The notes beneath the pieces are model-generated. The model saw nothing but the letters and a program-made list of their open reading frames with translations, was not told the DNA's origin and made no database searches. A stretch of DNA of 15,195 bases from assembly GCA_026645575.1 (NCBI GenBank), contig JAPKMW010000170.1:1-15195 (forward strand), written 5' to 3'. The stretch comes from Caldilineaceae bacterium. Lineage in GTDB: Bacteria > Chloroflexota > Anaerolineae > Caldilineales > Caldilineaceae. Numbering within the stretch: position 1 is the stretch's first letter; each line of letters begins with the position of its first letter. Shown here piece after piece: positions 5,831 to 12,973 of this stretch. Made by a program: the position numbers and the translations under genes.

Positions 5831-6853
5831 TTAGACCGGCACCGCCTCCACCACACTCGGCCCCGCCGGTGTGGGGACGATATTGGTCAGTTCAAAGCCG
5901 GCGTCCCGGAAGAGGGTGCGGTACTCCGCTTCTGTCCGTTCGCGACCGCCAGGGATGGCGAGCATGTGCAGATCCAGCCACTTGCCGAAGAAGGGTTCAT
6001 TGCCCGGCGGAATCACCAGCTCGACCACCAGCAGTTTCCCGTGCGCCGGCATCACCTGGCGGGTGTGATGGAGGATGGTGAGACACTGCTCATCTTCCCA
6101 GTCGTGCAGAATCTGGGAAAGAACATAGGCGTCGCCACCGGCGGGGACTGCGGCAAAAAAGTCACCGGCGACACTTGTGCAACGGTCGGCCACGCCCGTT
6201 GTGCGTAAAAAGCCTTGGGCCGCCTCGATCACATGCGGGACATCAAAGAGAATCCCACTGGCGCCCGAGTTGTTGCGCAGGATGGCCGCCAGCAAGGTGC
6301 CATAGCCGCCGCCCACATCGACCACACTGCGGAAGGGGGCGAAATCATAGGTAGCCGTCACCGCGTTGGCGACCTGATGGGTGTAGGCGATCATCGCCTC
6401 ATTGAAGATGCGGTCGGCTTCGGGATTTTGCATGAAGTAGGGAAAGGGTCCCATGCCAAAGCGGTGGGCAAAGGCCGGCTCGCCCGTGCGGATGCTGTGG
6501 AGCATATGTCCCCACGCTTGATACATCTCTTCGTTATAGGTGATGGCCAGGGCGCGCATGGAACTAGGGATTCCCGTGCGCAGCAGATCAGCCATTGGCG
6601 TAAGGGCGAAGGTACGCGGGCTGGTTTCCGTGAAGACGCCGATGCTGGCCAGCGCACGCAACAGGCGATAGAGCGAAGACTCGTGGCTTTGGGTCGCTGT
6701 TGCTAATTCAGTGACCGGACGCGGCCCATCGGCCAGCAGATCAGCAACGCCTAGTTTGGCCGCGATATAGACGGCCTGCGCCCCCCAGTAGCCGGTCATC
6801 ATCTGGAGCAGGACGGCGGGCGGGGGCATGGTCTCTGGTTGATTGGTTGACAT
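5831..6853 (-). CDS. SAM-dependent O-methyltransferase (COMT / polyketide type)
   Basis: Predicted 340-residue methyltransferase of the plant-COMT/bacterial polyketide O-methyltransferase class. Residues about 10-100 form the winged-helix dimerisation domain (LYRLLRALASIGVFTE). The catalytic domain shows the SAM loop VVDVGGGYGT (177-186), the acidic ribose contact ILFDVPHV (201-208), GDFF (230-233), the catalytic-base region LSQILHDWEDEQC (245-257) with the expected His, and GGRERT (302-307). It probably methylates a phenolic or polyketide-like hydroxyl, but the substrate cannot be read. ATG 6853 has AAGGAG close upstream, formed within the end of the preceding gene. The longer frame to 6943 lies inside that gene. 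It is co-transcribed with the secreted-protein gene, whose stop lies 10 bases before this start. Confidence 0.92.
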   Translation of the reverse strand: MSTNQPETMPPPAVLLQMMTGYWGAQAVYIAAKLGVADLLADGPRPVTELATATQSHESSLYRLLRALASIGVFTETSPRTFALTPMADLLRTGIPSSMRALAITYNEEMYQAWGHMLHSIRTGEPAFAHRFGMGPFPYFMQNPEADRIFNEAMIAYTHQVANAVTATYDFAPFRSVVDVGGGYGTLLAAILRNNSGASGILFDVPHVIEAAQGFLRTTGVADRCTSVAGDFFAAVPAGGDAYVLSQILHDWEDEQCLTILHHTRQVMPAHGKLLVVELVIPPGNEPFFGKWLDLHMLAIPGGRERTEAEYRTLFRDAGFELTNIVPTPAGPSVVEAVPV

Positions 6854-6863
6854 TGGGGTCTCC

Positions 6864-7364
6864 TTACTTACATTCGAGGATGCGATTTTCAAAAACGATC
6901 GTTGACGCGCCATTTTCATCGATGTGGAGGCGGACGATATCAATTTCCAGCGTGTTGGCGGCCACGCCGCGCCCGATGAAACTGAACGAGTTGGTGTAGG
7001 ATGTTTGATAGGGAAGCTGACCGCTGAAGTTGTCGCTGGAATGGGTCACCCCTACCCGACGATAGATTGCACCGGTCGATAGGCCGACGGCGCGGACATT
7101 GTGGTCGTTGCCGACAAAGGTGGCATGGAAACCGCCATTTTCATCCATCACTGTATGCGCGGCGACATGGAATTCACCGGTGAAATGAATATCTTCACCG
7201 GCGCAATCCGAGTAGATGATCTCATCCACAGGCACGGCGTAGTTCTCGCGAATGACGGTAGCTTTGGCCAAGACTGGGGCGGTGCTGCTGAGGCTCAAGG
7301 CCAGCAGAACCACAATGGCGGCAACCATGACGGTGACGCGTCGGTAGGGCTTGGGCTGATTCAT
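6864..7364 (-). CDS. Secreted beta-rich protein of unknown function
   Basis: Predicted 166-residue exported protein. A Sec signal peptide is clear: basic start (NQPKPYRR), hydrophobic core VMVAAIVVLLALSL, and a probable cleavage after VLA at residue 33. The mature part has two cysteines, one in YSDCAGEDIHFTG and one in the final LECK, which could form a disulfide. The rest is strand-rich with GGFHATF and GAIYRRVGVTHSS. The CAGExIxFTG...VMDENGGFH pattern recalls a widespread secreted family of unknown role. AAAGG lies before ATG 7364. It is the first gene of the unit with the O-methyltransferase and is reached from the minus-strand promoter at 7427-7455. Two direct TGTGCATAAA words (7379-7400) lie in its leader. 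Confidence 0.8.
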   Translation of the reverse strand: MNQPKPYRRVTVMVAAIVVLLALSLSSTAPVLAKATVIRENYAVPVDEIIYSDCAGEDIHFTGEFHVAAHTVMDENGGFHATFVGNDHNVRAVGLSTGAIYRRVGVTHSSDNFSGQLPYQTSYTNSFSFIGRGVAANTLEIDIVRLHIDENGASTIVFENRILECK

Positions 7365-7378
7365 TTGGGTGACCTTTC

Positions 7379-7400
7379 TGTGCATAAATTTGTGCATAAA
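7379..7400. promoter_or_regulatory. Direct repeat in the leader of the secreted-protein gene
   Basis: TGTGCATAAA occurs at 7379-7388 and again at 7391-7400, a 12-bp period. It lies between the minus-strand -10 box (7427-7432) and the ribosome site of the secreted-protein gene. A pair of regulator half-sites near one helical turn apart is a reasonable reading, but nothing identifies the binder. Confidence 0.4.
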
Positions 7401-7426
7401 CGCGGTGATGCGCGCGATAGGAAACA

Positions 7427-7455
7427 ACTCTAGCCGTTACCGGGGCGCAATGCAA
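7427..7455 (-). promoter_or_regulatory. Minus-strand promoter for the secreted protein / O-methyltransferase operon
   Basis: On the minus strand TTGCAT (7455-7450) is followed by 17 bases and TAGAGT (7432-7427). The same two boxes with the same spacing lie at 14442-14414 within a 66-bp conserved block. That conservation is the main argument that these imperfect boxes are used. The start codon is about 63 bases downstream of the -10 box. Confidence 0.6.
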
Positions 7456-7459
7456 GCGA

Positions 7460-7492
7460 TTTTTACACAAAAATTCCACAAAATTGTAAAAA
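7460..7492. promoter_or_regulatory. A/T-rich dyad, probable operator between divergent promoters
   Basis: TTTTTACA at 7460-7467 mirrors TGTAAAAA at 7485-7492. Between them lie two CACAAA words 11 bp apart. It lies just upstream of the minus-strand -35 and just before the plus-strand promoter at 7499. It could therefore control both the NB-ARC regulator and the secreted-protein operon. A copy at 14447-14479 differs at two positions. Confidence 0.6.
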
Positions 7493-7498
7493 TCTGGT

Positions 7499-7527
7499 TT
7501 GTTGACTGACGGGTGGTCAGGTATAAT
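7499..7527 (+). promoter_or_regulatory. Promoter of the XRE/NB-ARC regulator gene
   Basis: TTGTTG (7499-7504), a 17-bp spacer and a perfect TATAAT (7522-7527) read toward the gene at 7585. An alternative -35, TTGACT at 7502-7507, would leave only 14 bp. The same boxes and spacing occur at 1078-1106. Confidence 0.65.
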
Positions 7528-7584
7528 GTACTATAGCTTTCTCAATCGCCTCTCCGTGCCGTTGCAACCAATCAAGAGGAACCG

Positions 7585-10239
7585 ATGTCACCCCGATCCA
7601 CGCCGATCTTAGCCGATCTGACCTTTGGCGTTCTGCTCAAGCAGTTGCGTAAGCGCGCCGGCATGACGCAAGGCGACCTAGCCGCTGCGTTGGGCTATAG
7701 CATTGCGCTCATCTCTGGCCTGGAAAAGGCCCAACGGCGGCCCGATCTCCAGGCGGTGACCGAACGTTTTATCCCGGCGTTAGGCTTGCAGGATGATCCC
7801 TCTCTGGCCGCGGCCCTCATCGAACAGGCGGCTTTGACGCGTGGGGAACGTCCACCGACATCGGTGACCTTGCAGCGCACCACTCAAATAGCCGTTCTCG
7901 AAGAGCGCACAGCCTCCATTATCCATCTGCCTGCGCTGCCGACTGCGTTGATCGGCCGGACTACCGAGGTAAATCAGCTTTGCAACCGCCTTTTGGGACA
8001 CAGCGGTCGGTTACTCACACTAGTTGGGCCGCCGGGAGTCGGCAAGACCACATTGGCATTGGCCGTGGCCACCCAACTGCAACACCACTATCGAGATGGC
8101 GTGCGCTTTATACCCCTGGCGGCGGTCAGCGAGCCGCTGGTGATGGCTACGACCATCATCGGTATGGTCGCGCCCGGCGATTCGAGCGCCAAGCCGCCTG
8201 AAAGCCGGTTGATCGAATTGCTGCGTCACCAGGCCGTGTTGCTAGTCTTGGATAACCTGGAACAGATCTCGGGCGCCGCGCCCTTGATCGCCACCATCCT
8301 GGCGGAATGCCCCGCGGTGACGATCCTGGCTACCAGTCGCGAGCGCTTGCATTTGCGTGCCGAGCAGCGGTTCAAAGTCCCGCCGCTTGAACTGCCCTCC
8401 GCCGTGGAACTCTTTATCCAGCGCGCCCAGGCGGTGGATGCTGCTTTTGACCCTGTGCCTGAGCAGGAAGCAGTCATTGCTGCCATTTGCCAACGACTGG
8501 ACTGTCTGCCATTAGCGCTGGAATTGTGCGCCGCCCAGATCGATTTACGTTCATTGAACCAACTGCTGGCGCAACTGCAAGATAGCCGTCTGGATCTGCT
8601 GGTGGCGGGGAGCCACGATTTGCCGCCGCGCCAGCGCACATTACGCACGGCGATTGAGCATAGTTACCGCTTGTTGAGCGAAGAGGAGCGCATTCTGTTT
8701 CGCCGGCTGGGTGTCTTCCTGGGTGGGTTTGATCTGACCGCCGTTGCCGCCATCGGTGGTCAAGATCAGGAAACCGGGACGCAAACCGTGCTTGTGACCT
8801 TGCACGCCTTGATTAGCAAAAGCCTGGTGCGCAGCGAAACCCTACCCTCCGGCGAACAACGCTTTCTGTTGCTGGAGACGATCCGTGAATTTGCGCTGGA
8901 GCAAGTGCGCACACACGGCGAGGAAGCGCTGCTACGCCAGCAGCACTACGCGGCCTATCTGCACCTCTTCCGCACGGGCGATAGCCATCTACGTGGACCG
9001 AATGCTGCGATCTGGCTTGCTCGCTTGGGGGCAGAACAAGATAATCTGCGTGCCGCTTTGCAATGGACCCTTGATGAAACCCGTTATTCAGATACGCAGT
9101 GGTTATTGATCGCTTCAACCTGGTACTGGGTCATGACAGGCAAGTGGCATGAGTTCGGTAGGTGGCCCAAGCAACTCTTGTCTTATCGCCACTTGCTGCC
9201 ATCATCACTCCGTTTAGTGATGTTTATTAACATGTACGCCTTTGCGCGATCAGTGGAAGATCTCCAGCCGATCTATCGTTTTAACGATGAGATGAGCCAA
9301 TTGATAGAGATTTGTCCTCATCCAGGTCTCCAAGCCACAGCATGGCTTTTTATTGCGACCTATTATGCAGACTTTTCTCAATCTGCCGCAGACCGGGAAC
9401 GATCTATTGCCGCGGCTCGACTTGCCCGTGAACAACCAATGCTTGGTTCGGAATATGGTCTCCTTGGCGACTGTGATTTTGTTCTTGGCCTCTCGCTTTG
9501 GACTTTTGCATACGAATTGGTTGAACGTGGTCTTTTTGACCGGGCAACGCCATTGCTGCACGAGTGTCAAGAAATTTTTCACCAGCGAGAAAACCATTAT
9601 TTGATGAATTATGTCTTCGGCACAATGGGTCGTCTGGCATTTTTGCAAAACGGTCTGGCACAGGCGCGGGTCTACTTGCAGGAAGCGGTGACCATTGCCA
9701 TCACATTCAACTATGGTGAGATGATCGGTCTGTTTCAACCGACGCTGGCCCTTGTGACTGCTTATCTCGGCGAAATAGAAGAGGCAAAACGGCTCCTGGA
9801 CGATAGTTTGTATGTTTGTATCGAACTGAAAGACAAGCGTTTTCTCGCGCAAATTGCTCTTTATTTGGCTGAACTTGCCCTAATGGCAGGGGACGTAGAA
9901 GAAACCAAGCAGCAGTTGCACAAAATTCTGAACTATCAAAGTGTTATCCCGAAGACAATAGACCAGGTACAATTCTTCTTTGTCGCTGCTCGCCTTGCCA
10001 CCACACAACAACACTACCAGCGTGCCGCCACCCTCTTTGGTCTCGCCGAGCAGGCTCACAGCCAGATCCACCATGTGATCGGCGGTACCATGCGCTCCCT
10101 AGCGGACGCGGCGCTGGCGACGGTGCAGACCACGCTAGAACCAGTGGTCTTTGCCGAGGCATTCGCCGCCGGGCAGCAGATGCCTCTGGTGGAAGCATTT
10201 GCTACAATTTTGATGCCAAGTTCTCCTGGCCCAGTTTGA
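7585..10239 (+). CDS. XRE-HTH / NB-ARC ATPase / TPR signalling regulator
   Basis: Predicted 884-residue STAND-type regulator. Residues about 14-66 are a Cro/CI helix-turn-helix (KRAGMTQGDLAAALGYSIAL). Residues about 120-330 are an NB-ARC ATPase with Walker A GPPGVGKTT (148-156), Walker B LLVLDNLE (219-226), the ILATSRERL sensor segment (247-255) and CLPLALELC (307-315). Next comes a winged-helix-like part (SYRLLSEEERILFRRLGVF), and the rest is helical repeats of TPR type (for example QARVYLQEAVTIAITFNYGE). Such proteins are thought to open and bind DNA or partners when the repeat domain senses a signal. AGAGGA precedes ATG 7585. It diverges from the secreted-protein/O-methyltransferase operon and is its likely regulator. 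The repeat region is markedly A/T-richer than the front. Confidence 0.93.
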   Translation: MSPRSTPILADLTFGVLLKQLRKRAGMTQGDLAAALGYSIALISGLEKAQRRPDLQAVTERFIPALGLQDDPSLAAALIEQAALTRGERPPTSVTLQRTTQIAVLEERTASIIHLPALPTALIGRTTEVNQLCNRLLGHSGRLLTLVGPPGVGKTTLALAVATQLQHHYRDGVRFIPLAAVSEPLVMATTIIGMVAPGDSSAKPPESRLIELLRHQAVLLVLDNLEQISGAAPLIATILAECPAVTILATSRERLHLRAEQRFKVPPLELPSAVELFIQRAQAVDAAFDPVPEQEAVIAAICQRLDCLPLALELCAAQIDLRSLNQLLAQLQDSRLDLLVAGSHDLPPRQRTLRTAIEHSYRLLSEEERILFRRLGVFLGGFDLTAVAAIGGQDQETGTQTVLVTLHALISKSLVRSETLPSGEQRFLLLETIREFALEQVRTHGEEALLRQQHYAAYLHLFRTGDSHLRGPNAAIWLARLGAEQDNLRAALQWTLDETRYSDTQWLLIASTWYWVMTGKWHEFGRWPKQLLSYRHLLPSSLRLVMFINMYAFARSVEDLQPIYRFNDEMSQLIEICPHPGLQATAWLFIATYYADFSQSAADRERSIAAARLAREQPMLGSEYGLLGDCDFVLGLSLWTFAYELVERGLFDRATPLLHECQEIFHQRENHYLMNYVFGTMGRLAFLQNGLAQARVYLQEAVTIAITFNYGEMIGLFQPTLALVTAYLGEIEEAKRLLDDSLYVCIELKDKRFLAQIALYLAELALMAGDVEETKQQLHKILNYQSVIPKTIDQVQFFFVAARLATTQQHYQRAATLFGLAEQAHSQIHHVIGGTMRSLADAALATVQTTLEPVVFAEAFAAGQQMPLVEAFATILMPSSPGPV

Positions 10240-10376
10240 TAAGTTCGGTAACAATTAGAATTTTACACGACAATTGAAAAGTCTTGCGCACGTCACTGCG
10301 GTGGAAGAGAGCGACCCGGCCTGGTTTGCAGCGGTAATAGGCCGTGCTGGCGTTTGCAGCAGGTCGCTTGCCGTCA

Positions 10377-10730
10377 TCATGTACACGGATGACTTTCGTC
10401 TGCCGGCTGAGTTTGCTTGTCTTTGGTGCGGCGACGGTGAACCCGCTTGCGCCGCCGATCAGTGGTTGCGCTAACCGACCATTCGCCGGGCGGTTGAACC
10501 ATTTCCCTAGGAGCGGGAGGATTATTTTCTGGGCATGGCCCCTTTGTCGGCTGGTCAGGCAGGGTGTTATTGGGATTGACTGGCGGCGCAGCTGGCGCTT
10601 CTCCTGCGCTCTTGGGCGCTTCATCGACTGTAACCGGCGCTTGTGGCAAGGGATCATCTGCGTCCGTCCAGACAATGGTCCATGTTTCGGTAATGGTGAT
10701 TGTGACGGTGCGTTTGATGGTGCGGTTCAT
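10377..10730 (-). CDS. Small Pro-rich protein with conserved strand-rich N-terminus, unknown function
   Basis: Predicted 117-residue protein. It begins MNRTIKRTVTITITETWTIVW, an alternating hydrophobic/polar beta segment that recurs at the start of small uncharacterised proteins in Chloroflexota, then turns into a disordered Pro/Ala/Asn linker (EAPAAPPVNPNNTLPDQP) and a basic tail (DRRRKRVHRRRTKDK). There is no signal peptide or membrane segment. The start is uncertain: ATG 10730 begins exactly at the conserved segment but lacks a ribosome site, and ATG 10769 has an AGGTG nearby. Dispersed repeat copy B overlaps the upstream region. Family recognition is from memory of similar N-termini. A plus-strand frame of 218 codons overlaps it but looks non-coding. 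Confidence 0.6.
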   Translation of the reverse strand: MNRTIKRTVTITITETWTIVWTDADDPLPQAPVTVDEAPKSAGEAPAAPPVNPNNTLPDQPTKGPCPENNPPAPREMVQPPGEWSVSATTDRRRKRVHRRRTKDKQTQPADESHPCT

Positions 10731-10741
10731 GTGTTTATTTT

Positions 10742-10822
10742 CAGTAGACCGCAACGACACCGGAAGCATCATCACCTAACGCTAGACTACGCGACTACGC
10801 GACTGCGCGACTGCGGACTACT
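10742..10822 (+). repeat. Dispersed repeat copy B with four 8-bp tandem units
   Basis: The head CAGTAGACCGCAACG (10742-10756) is identical to copy A. It is followed by GACTACGC, GACTACGC, GACTGCGC and GACTGCGG at 10785-10816 and a tail TGCGGACTACT (10812-10822). The tail recurs exactly in copy C at 14396-14406. The end of the tail contains the final stop codon of the decayed reading frame at 10821-10823. Confidence 0.75.
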
Positions 10823-11126
10823 ACCGTTGAATCACTGGCAGAAACAGCTTTTGGGCGAAGTAGCGACCCGCAGACAGGTTGTCAAACGCGAAGTGATTCT
10901 GCGCGTCCGGTATACAGGAGCGACCTCTCTATTACCAGCGGGCAACACTGTTTCCGCCCGCTGGCTGCCAATCGAGAAAGGCGTAGTTGCCCGGCGGTGA
11001 AAGAAAATCGGACGCTGTTCCCACCAGCCCACCCGCTGGAACCAAACGCAACGCAGGTTTGCTATCAATTACCACCCAAGAATTGAACGGTTGCATCGGG
11101 TAGCCGGCAATTGTTTCCCTCTTCAT
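10821..11126 (-). pseudogene. Decayed 3' end of a secreted or surface protein
   Basis: One minus-strand frame reads from about 11126 with PFNSWVVIDSKPALRLV, then PPGNYAFLDWQPAGGNSV and W. It meets TAA-TAG at 10934-10929 and then continues sensibly as CIPDAQNHFAFDNLSAGRYF and AQKLFLPVIQR before a TAG at 10823-10821. 'FxFxNLxxGRY' is typical of Cna-B/carboxypeptidase-regulatory-like domains, and a terminal LFLPVIQR-type tail is common on exported Chloroflexota proteins. There is no ribosome site at 11126. It is best explained as a remnant of a larger gene with two in-frame stops, though chance open frames cannot be excluded. Confidence 0.35.
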
Positions 11127-11175
11127 TTTGGACAGTGGGGAACGCATCCGGCTGATTCGCTGCGGGATTGGCGAG

Positions 11176-11210
11176 CAGCCCGATTCGCGACGACAGCATG
11201 AATCGGGCTG
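11176..11210. terminator. Hairpin after the LGFP gene
   Basis: CAGCCCGATTC (11176-11186) pairs perfectly with GAATCGGGCTG (11200-11210) around a 13-base loop. It lies 31 bases past the LGFP-gene stop on the minus strand. No T-run follows in that direction, so it may be a weak or factor-assisted terminator. It contains the GATTC word shared by other palindromes in the window. Confidence 0.5.
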
Positions 11211-11241
11211 GGTTTCGTTTATTGGCGTGTGGACGACGGCA

Positions 11242-11769
11242 TCAGTCGATCGGCCACCGTACCGTGGCGCCCGATTCCGGTGTCCAGTGAATGCTACCAC
11301 CTTGAAATAGGCTGTAACGCTCGTGTCCGTCGGGTGCAATCTTTTCATCGCTAGTAGGGTATCTCAGACGGCTGCGCTCCCAGCCCATACTTGCCCACTT
11401 GTCGCGGATTGCTCCGTGTACTTCGTGGGCTCCCGTCTCCGGGGTCCAATAAATGGAACCACCCTCGAAGTGATTGTAACGACCGTGACCATCTGGGGTG
11501 CCTAGCTCGTCCGTGATTGGATACCCTAAAAAACCGGGGTCCCCAGGTAATTGCGCCCATTTAACCCGAATCGCGCCATGCAGCTCATGAGCGCCGGTCT
11601 GTGGCGTCCAATAGATAGAACCACCTTGGTAATCTCGAACGCGCCCGCGTCCGTCAAACGTATCCATCTCCTCGCTACCGGCCCCTTCATCCACCGGATA
11701 GCCCAGAAAGCCATGGGGACCGCCGAGTTCGTTGTATTTTCGTTCGATAGCGCCATTGTCATTTGGCAT
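11242..11769 (-). CDS. LGFP-repeat protein
   Basis: Predicted 175-residue protein made of three consecutive repeats of about 54-60 residues. Each repeat has an AIxxKW/Y helix, an LG(F)LGYP turn (FLGYPVDE, then FLGYPITDE, then the weaker LRYPTSDE), and a GGSIYWTPxTGAHEVHG strand pair. LGFP repeats occur in proteins linked to cell walls and in secreted hydrolases, where they are thought to bind envelope polymers. Here there is no signal peptide, no catalytic domain and no anchor. AAGGAG lies eight bases before ATG 11769, so upstream in-frame ATGs are rejected. Repeat 3 has lost the GF of the motif and ends early, a sign of relaxed constraint at that end. It lies 154 bases after the crystallin-like gene. 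Confidence 0.88.
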   Translation of the reverse strand: MPNDNGAIERKYNELGGPHGFLGYPVDEGAGSEEMDTFDGRGRVRDYQGGSIYWTPQTGAHELHGAIRVKWAQLPGDPGFLGYPITDELGTPDGHGRYNHFEGGSIYWTPETGAHEVHGAIRDKWASMGWERSRLRYPTSDEKIAPDGHERYSLFQGGSIHWTPESGATVRWPID

Positions 11770-11923
11770 TTTGCTGATCTCCTTATACTCATTGCTCATT
11801 TGTCGAACAAAAAACAGCAACCTATCCTGCAGATTCGAGACCACATCGCCATCACCGTGCAAGACATGCTATGTTTCGCCTATTCATCTTTCTGGTGGGT
11901 CGTCCTAGCGACAAGGCCCGTCC

Positions 11924-12712
11924 TCAAAACCAACCGGTGTTCCAGATCGCCGAGATGCGGTCATTCCAGCCAATCTGCCGCAGATCAGCGACCGACTGAT
12001 AAGGGCCGAGGAACAGTCTGCTCCCACCCCAATGGATATGCTCTGTCGCGAAACAGTGGGATGCCACACAACTGATCGACGAAATGGCGTCGTTCCAGCT
12101 ACCGGCGAATAAGCCGGTGCGCCCTCGCGTAAACCGGGTAAGGTTGTCATGTCCTTCATGGTCTGCAAAGCGGATTACATCCCCGCCAAAGTGGATATGT
12201 TCGTGAATCCAGACCCCCGGCATGCAAGGAGGACAGGGGATGGTGCGCGGGTTGCTTAATAGCGCGATTCCTGCCGTCCGCAAGGAGTCAGCGATTGGGC
12301 TGCTAACCGGTTTCTGTCGGCCCTGCAGAAGCGCGCGCAGGTGTGCCGGTAACACCTTGCGATCCGTGAACACGACCAATGTCGGCTCTTCGTTCTCAGG
12401 CGTTGTCAACACATAGTCGAGCGGTTTTCCATTATATTGCGCGAGGCTCTCTGGATCAACACGCTTGCCATCCAATACGACAGGCGTCATCGGCGCCGGA
12501 TGGGTGATTTTATTGACAAATGCCGGATCGCCGGGTAAGGTCATCTGTTCAAAGAACGCGTCTTCTTGTGGTGGAGACGAAATTTTGATAGGCGCAGCCA
12601 CCTGTTGGGCGGCGATCTCCGCCACCATCGCCTCCATCGTGGTTATCCCACGCGCCGTTAGGGATGTGAGCAATTCACTGCGGGCTTCGTTCAGGGGATC
12701 TCTTGTTGTCAT
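11924..12712 (-). CDS. Protein with C-terminal beta/gamma-crystallin-like domain
   Basis: Predicted 262-residue protein. Residues about 165-262 show two crystallin-type Greek-key motifs: VWIHEHIHFGGDVIRF with WNDAISSI (206-213), then IHWGGSRLFLGPYQSV with WNDRISAI (249-256). The N/D-N/D-x-x-S-S/A ends of these motifs are the usual calcium-binding elements of microbial beta/gamma-crystallins and family I36 inhibitors. The second has SA instead of SS. Cysteines at 160, 163, 215 and 220 include a CPPC. The first 150 residues match nothing I recognise (LPGDPAFVNKIT, VVLDGKRVDPESLAQYNGKP). There is no signal peptide. ATG 12712 has AAGGAG 11 bases upstream, slightly far. A role in calcium or envelope binding is inferred. 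Confidence 0.8.
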   Translation of the reverse strand: MTTRDPLNEARSELLTSLTARGITTMEAMVAEIAAQQVAAPIKISSPPQEDAFFEQMTLPGDPAFVNKITHPAPMTPVVLDGKRVDPESLAQYNGKPLDYVLTTPENEEPTLVVFTDRKVLPAHLRALLQGRQKPVSSPIADSLRTAGIALLSNPRTIPCPPCMPGVWIHEHIHFGGDVIRFADHEGHDNLTRFTRGRTGLFAGSWNDAISSISCVASHCFATEHIHWGGSRLFLGPYQSVADLRQIGWNDRISAIWNTGWF

Positions 12713-12884
12713 GATGCTAAATTCTCCTTCATTTACCTATGTTTCTACGGTGTCTGCCCCAGATGCCGGTGCTTCGTTCTGGCAGCAGCTATGGCCTACC
12801 ACTCACTGCACCTTGTCGGAATCCAGCGACACTATCTCTCCGTCAAGGCGCTTCTGATTTTACAGAGATTTGAAACAAATTTCC

Positions 12885-12898
12885 GTTCAATTTTGAAC
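12885..12898. promoter_or_regulatory. 14-bp dyad upstream of the crystallin-like gene
   Basis: GTTCAA-TT-TTGAAC is a perfect dyad in the 261-bp gap between the 172-residue gene and the crystallin-like gene, about 172 bases before the latter's start. It has the size of a regulator site. No clear -10/-35 pair was found nearby. Confidence 0.3.
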
Positions 12899-12973
12899 AC
12901 TATTCCAAAATTCGTGACTTGATCTGCGAACGCTACCGATATGATAGACGACATTTGATACCGTAAACGCGTT

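Noticed and set aside
6215..6706. Plus-strand open frame of 163 codons within the O-methyltransferase gene
   Set aside because: It is antisense to a clear catalytic domain and has no domain of its own; high G+C creates such shadows.
7222..7479. Two frames starting MEFLCK.RLH..PVTARV at 7479 and 14466 (minus), looking like homologous proteins
   Set aside because: The similarity ends exactly with the 66-bp promoter block. Several of the base changes alter residues, and the sequence contains the promoter boxes, so it is better explained as conserved regulatory DNA.
10202..10675. Minus-strand frame of 157 codons overlapping the NB-ARC gene end and the small Pro-rich gene
   Set aside because: It has no protein-like features, whereas the other minus-strand frame (10730-10377) has a recognisable N-terminus.
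10344..11000. Long plus-strand open frame of 218 codons
   Set aside because: Its product is rich in Cys, Arg and Trp without motif, it crosses repeat copy B, and the minus strand holds more plausible coding sequence.
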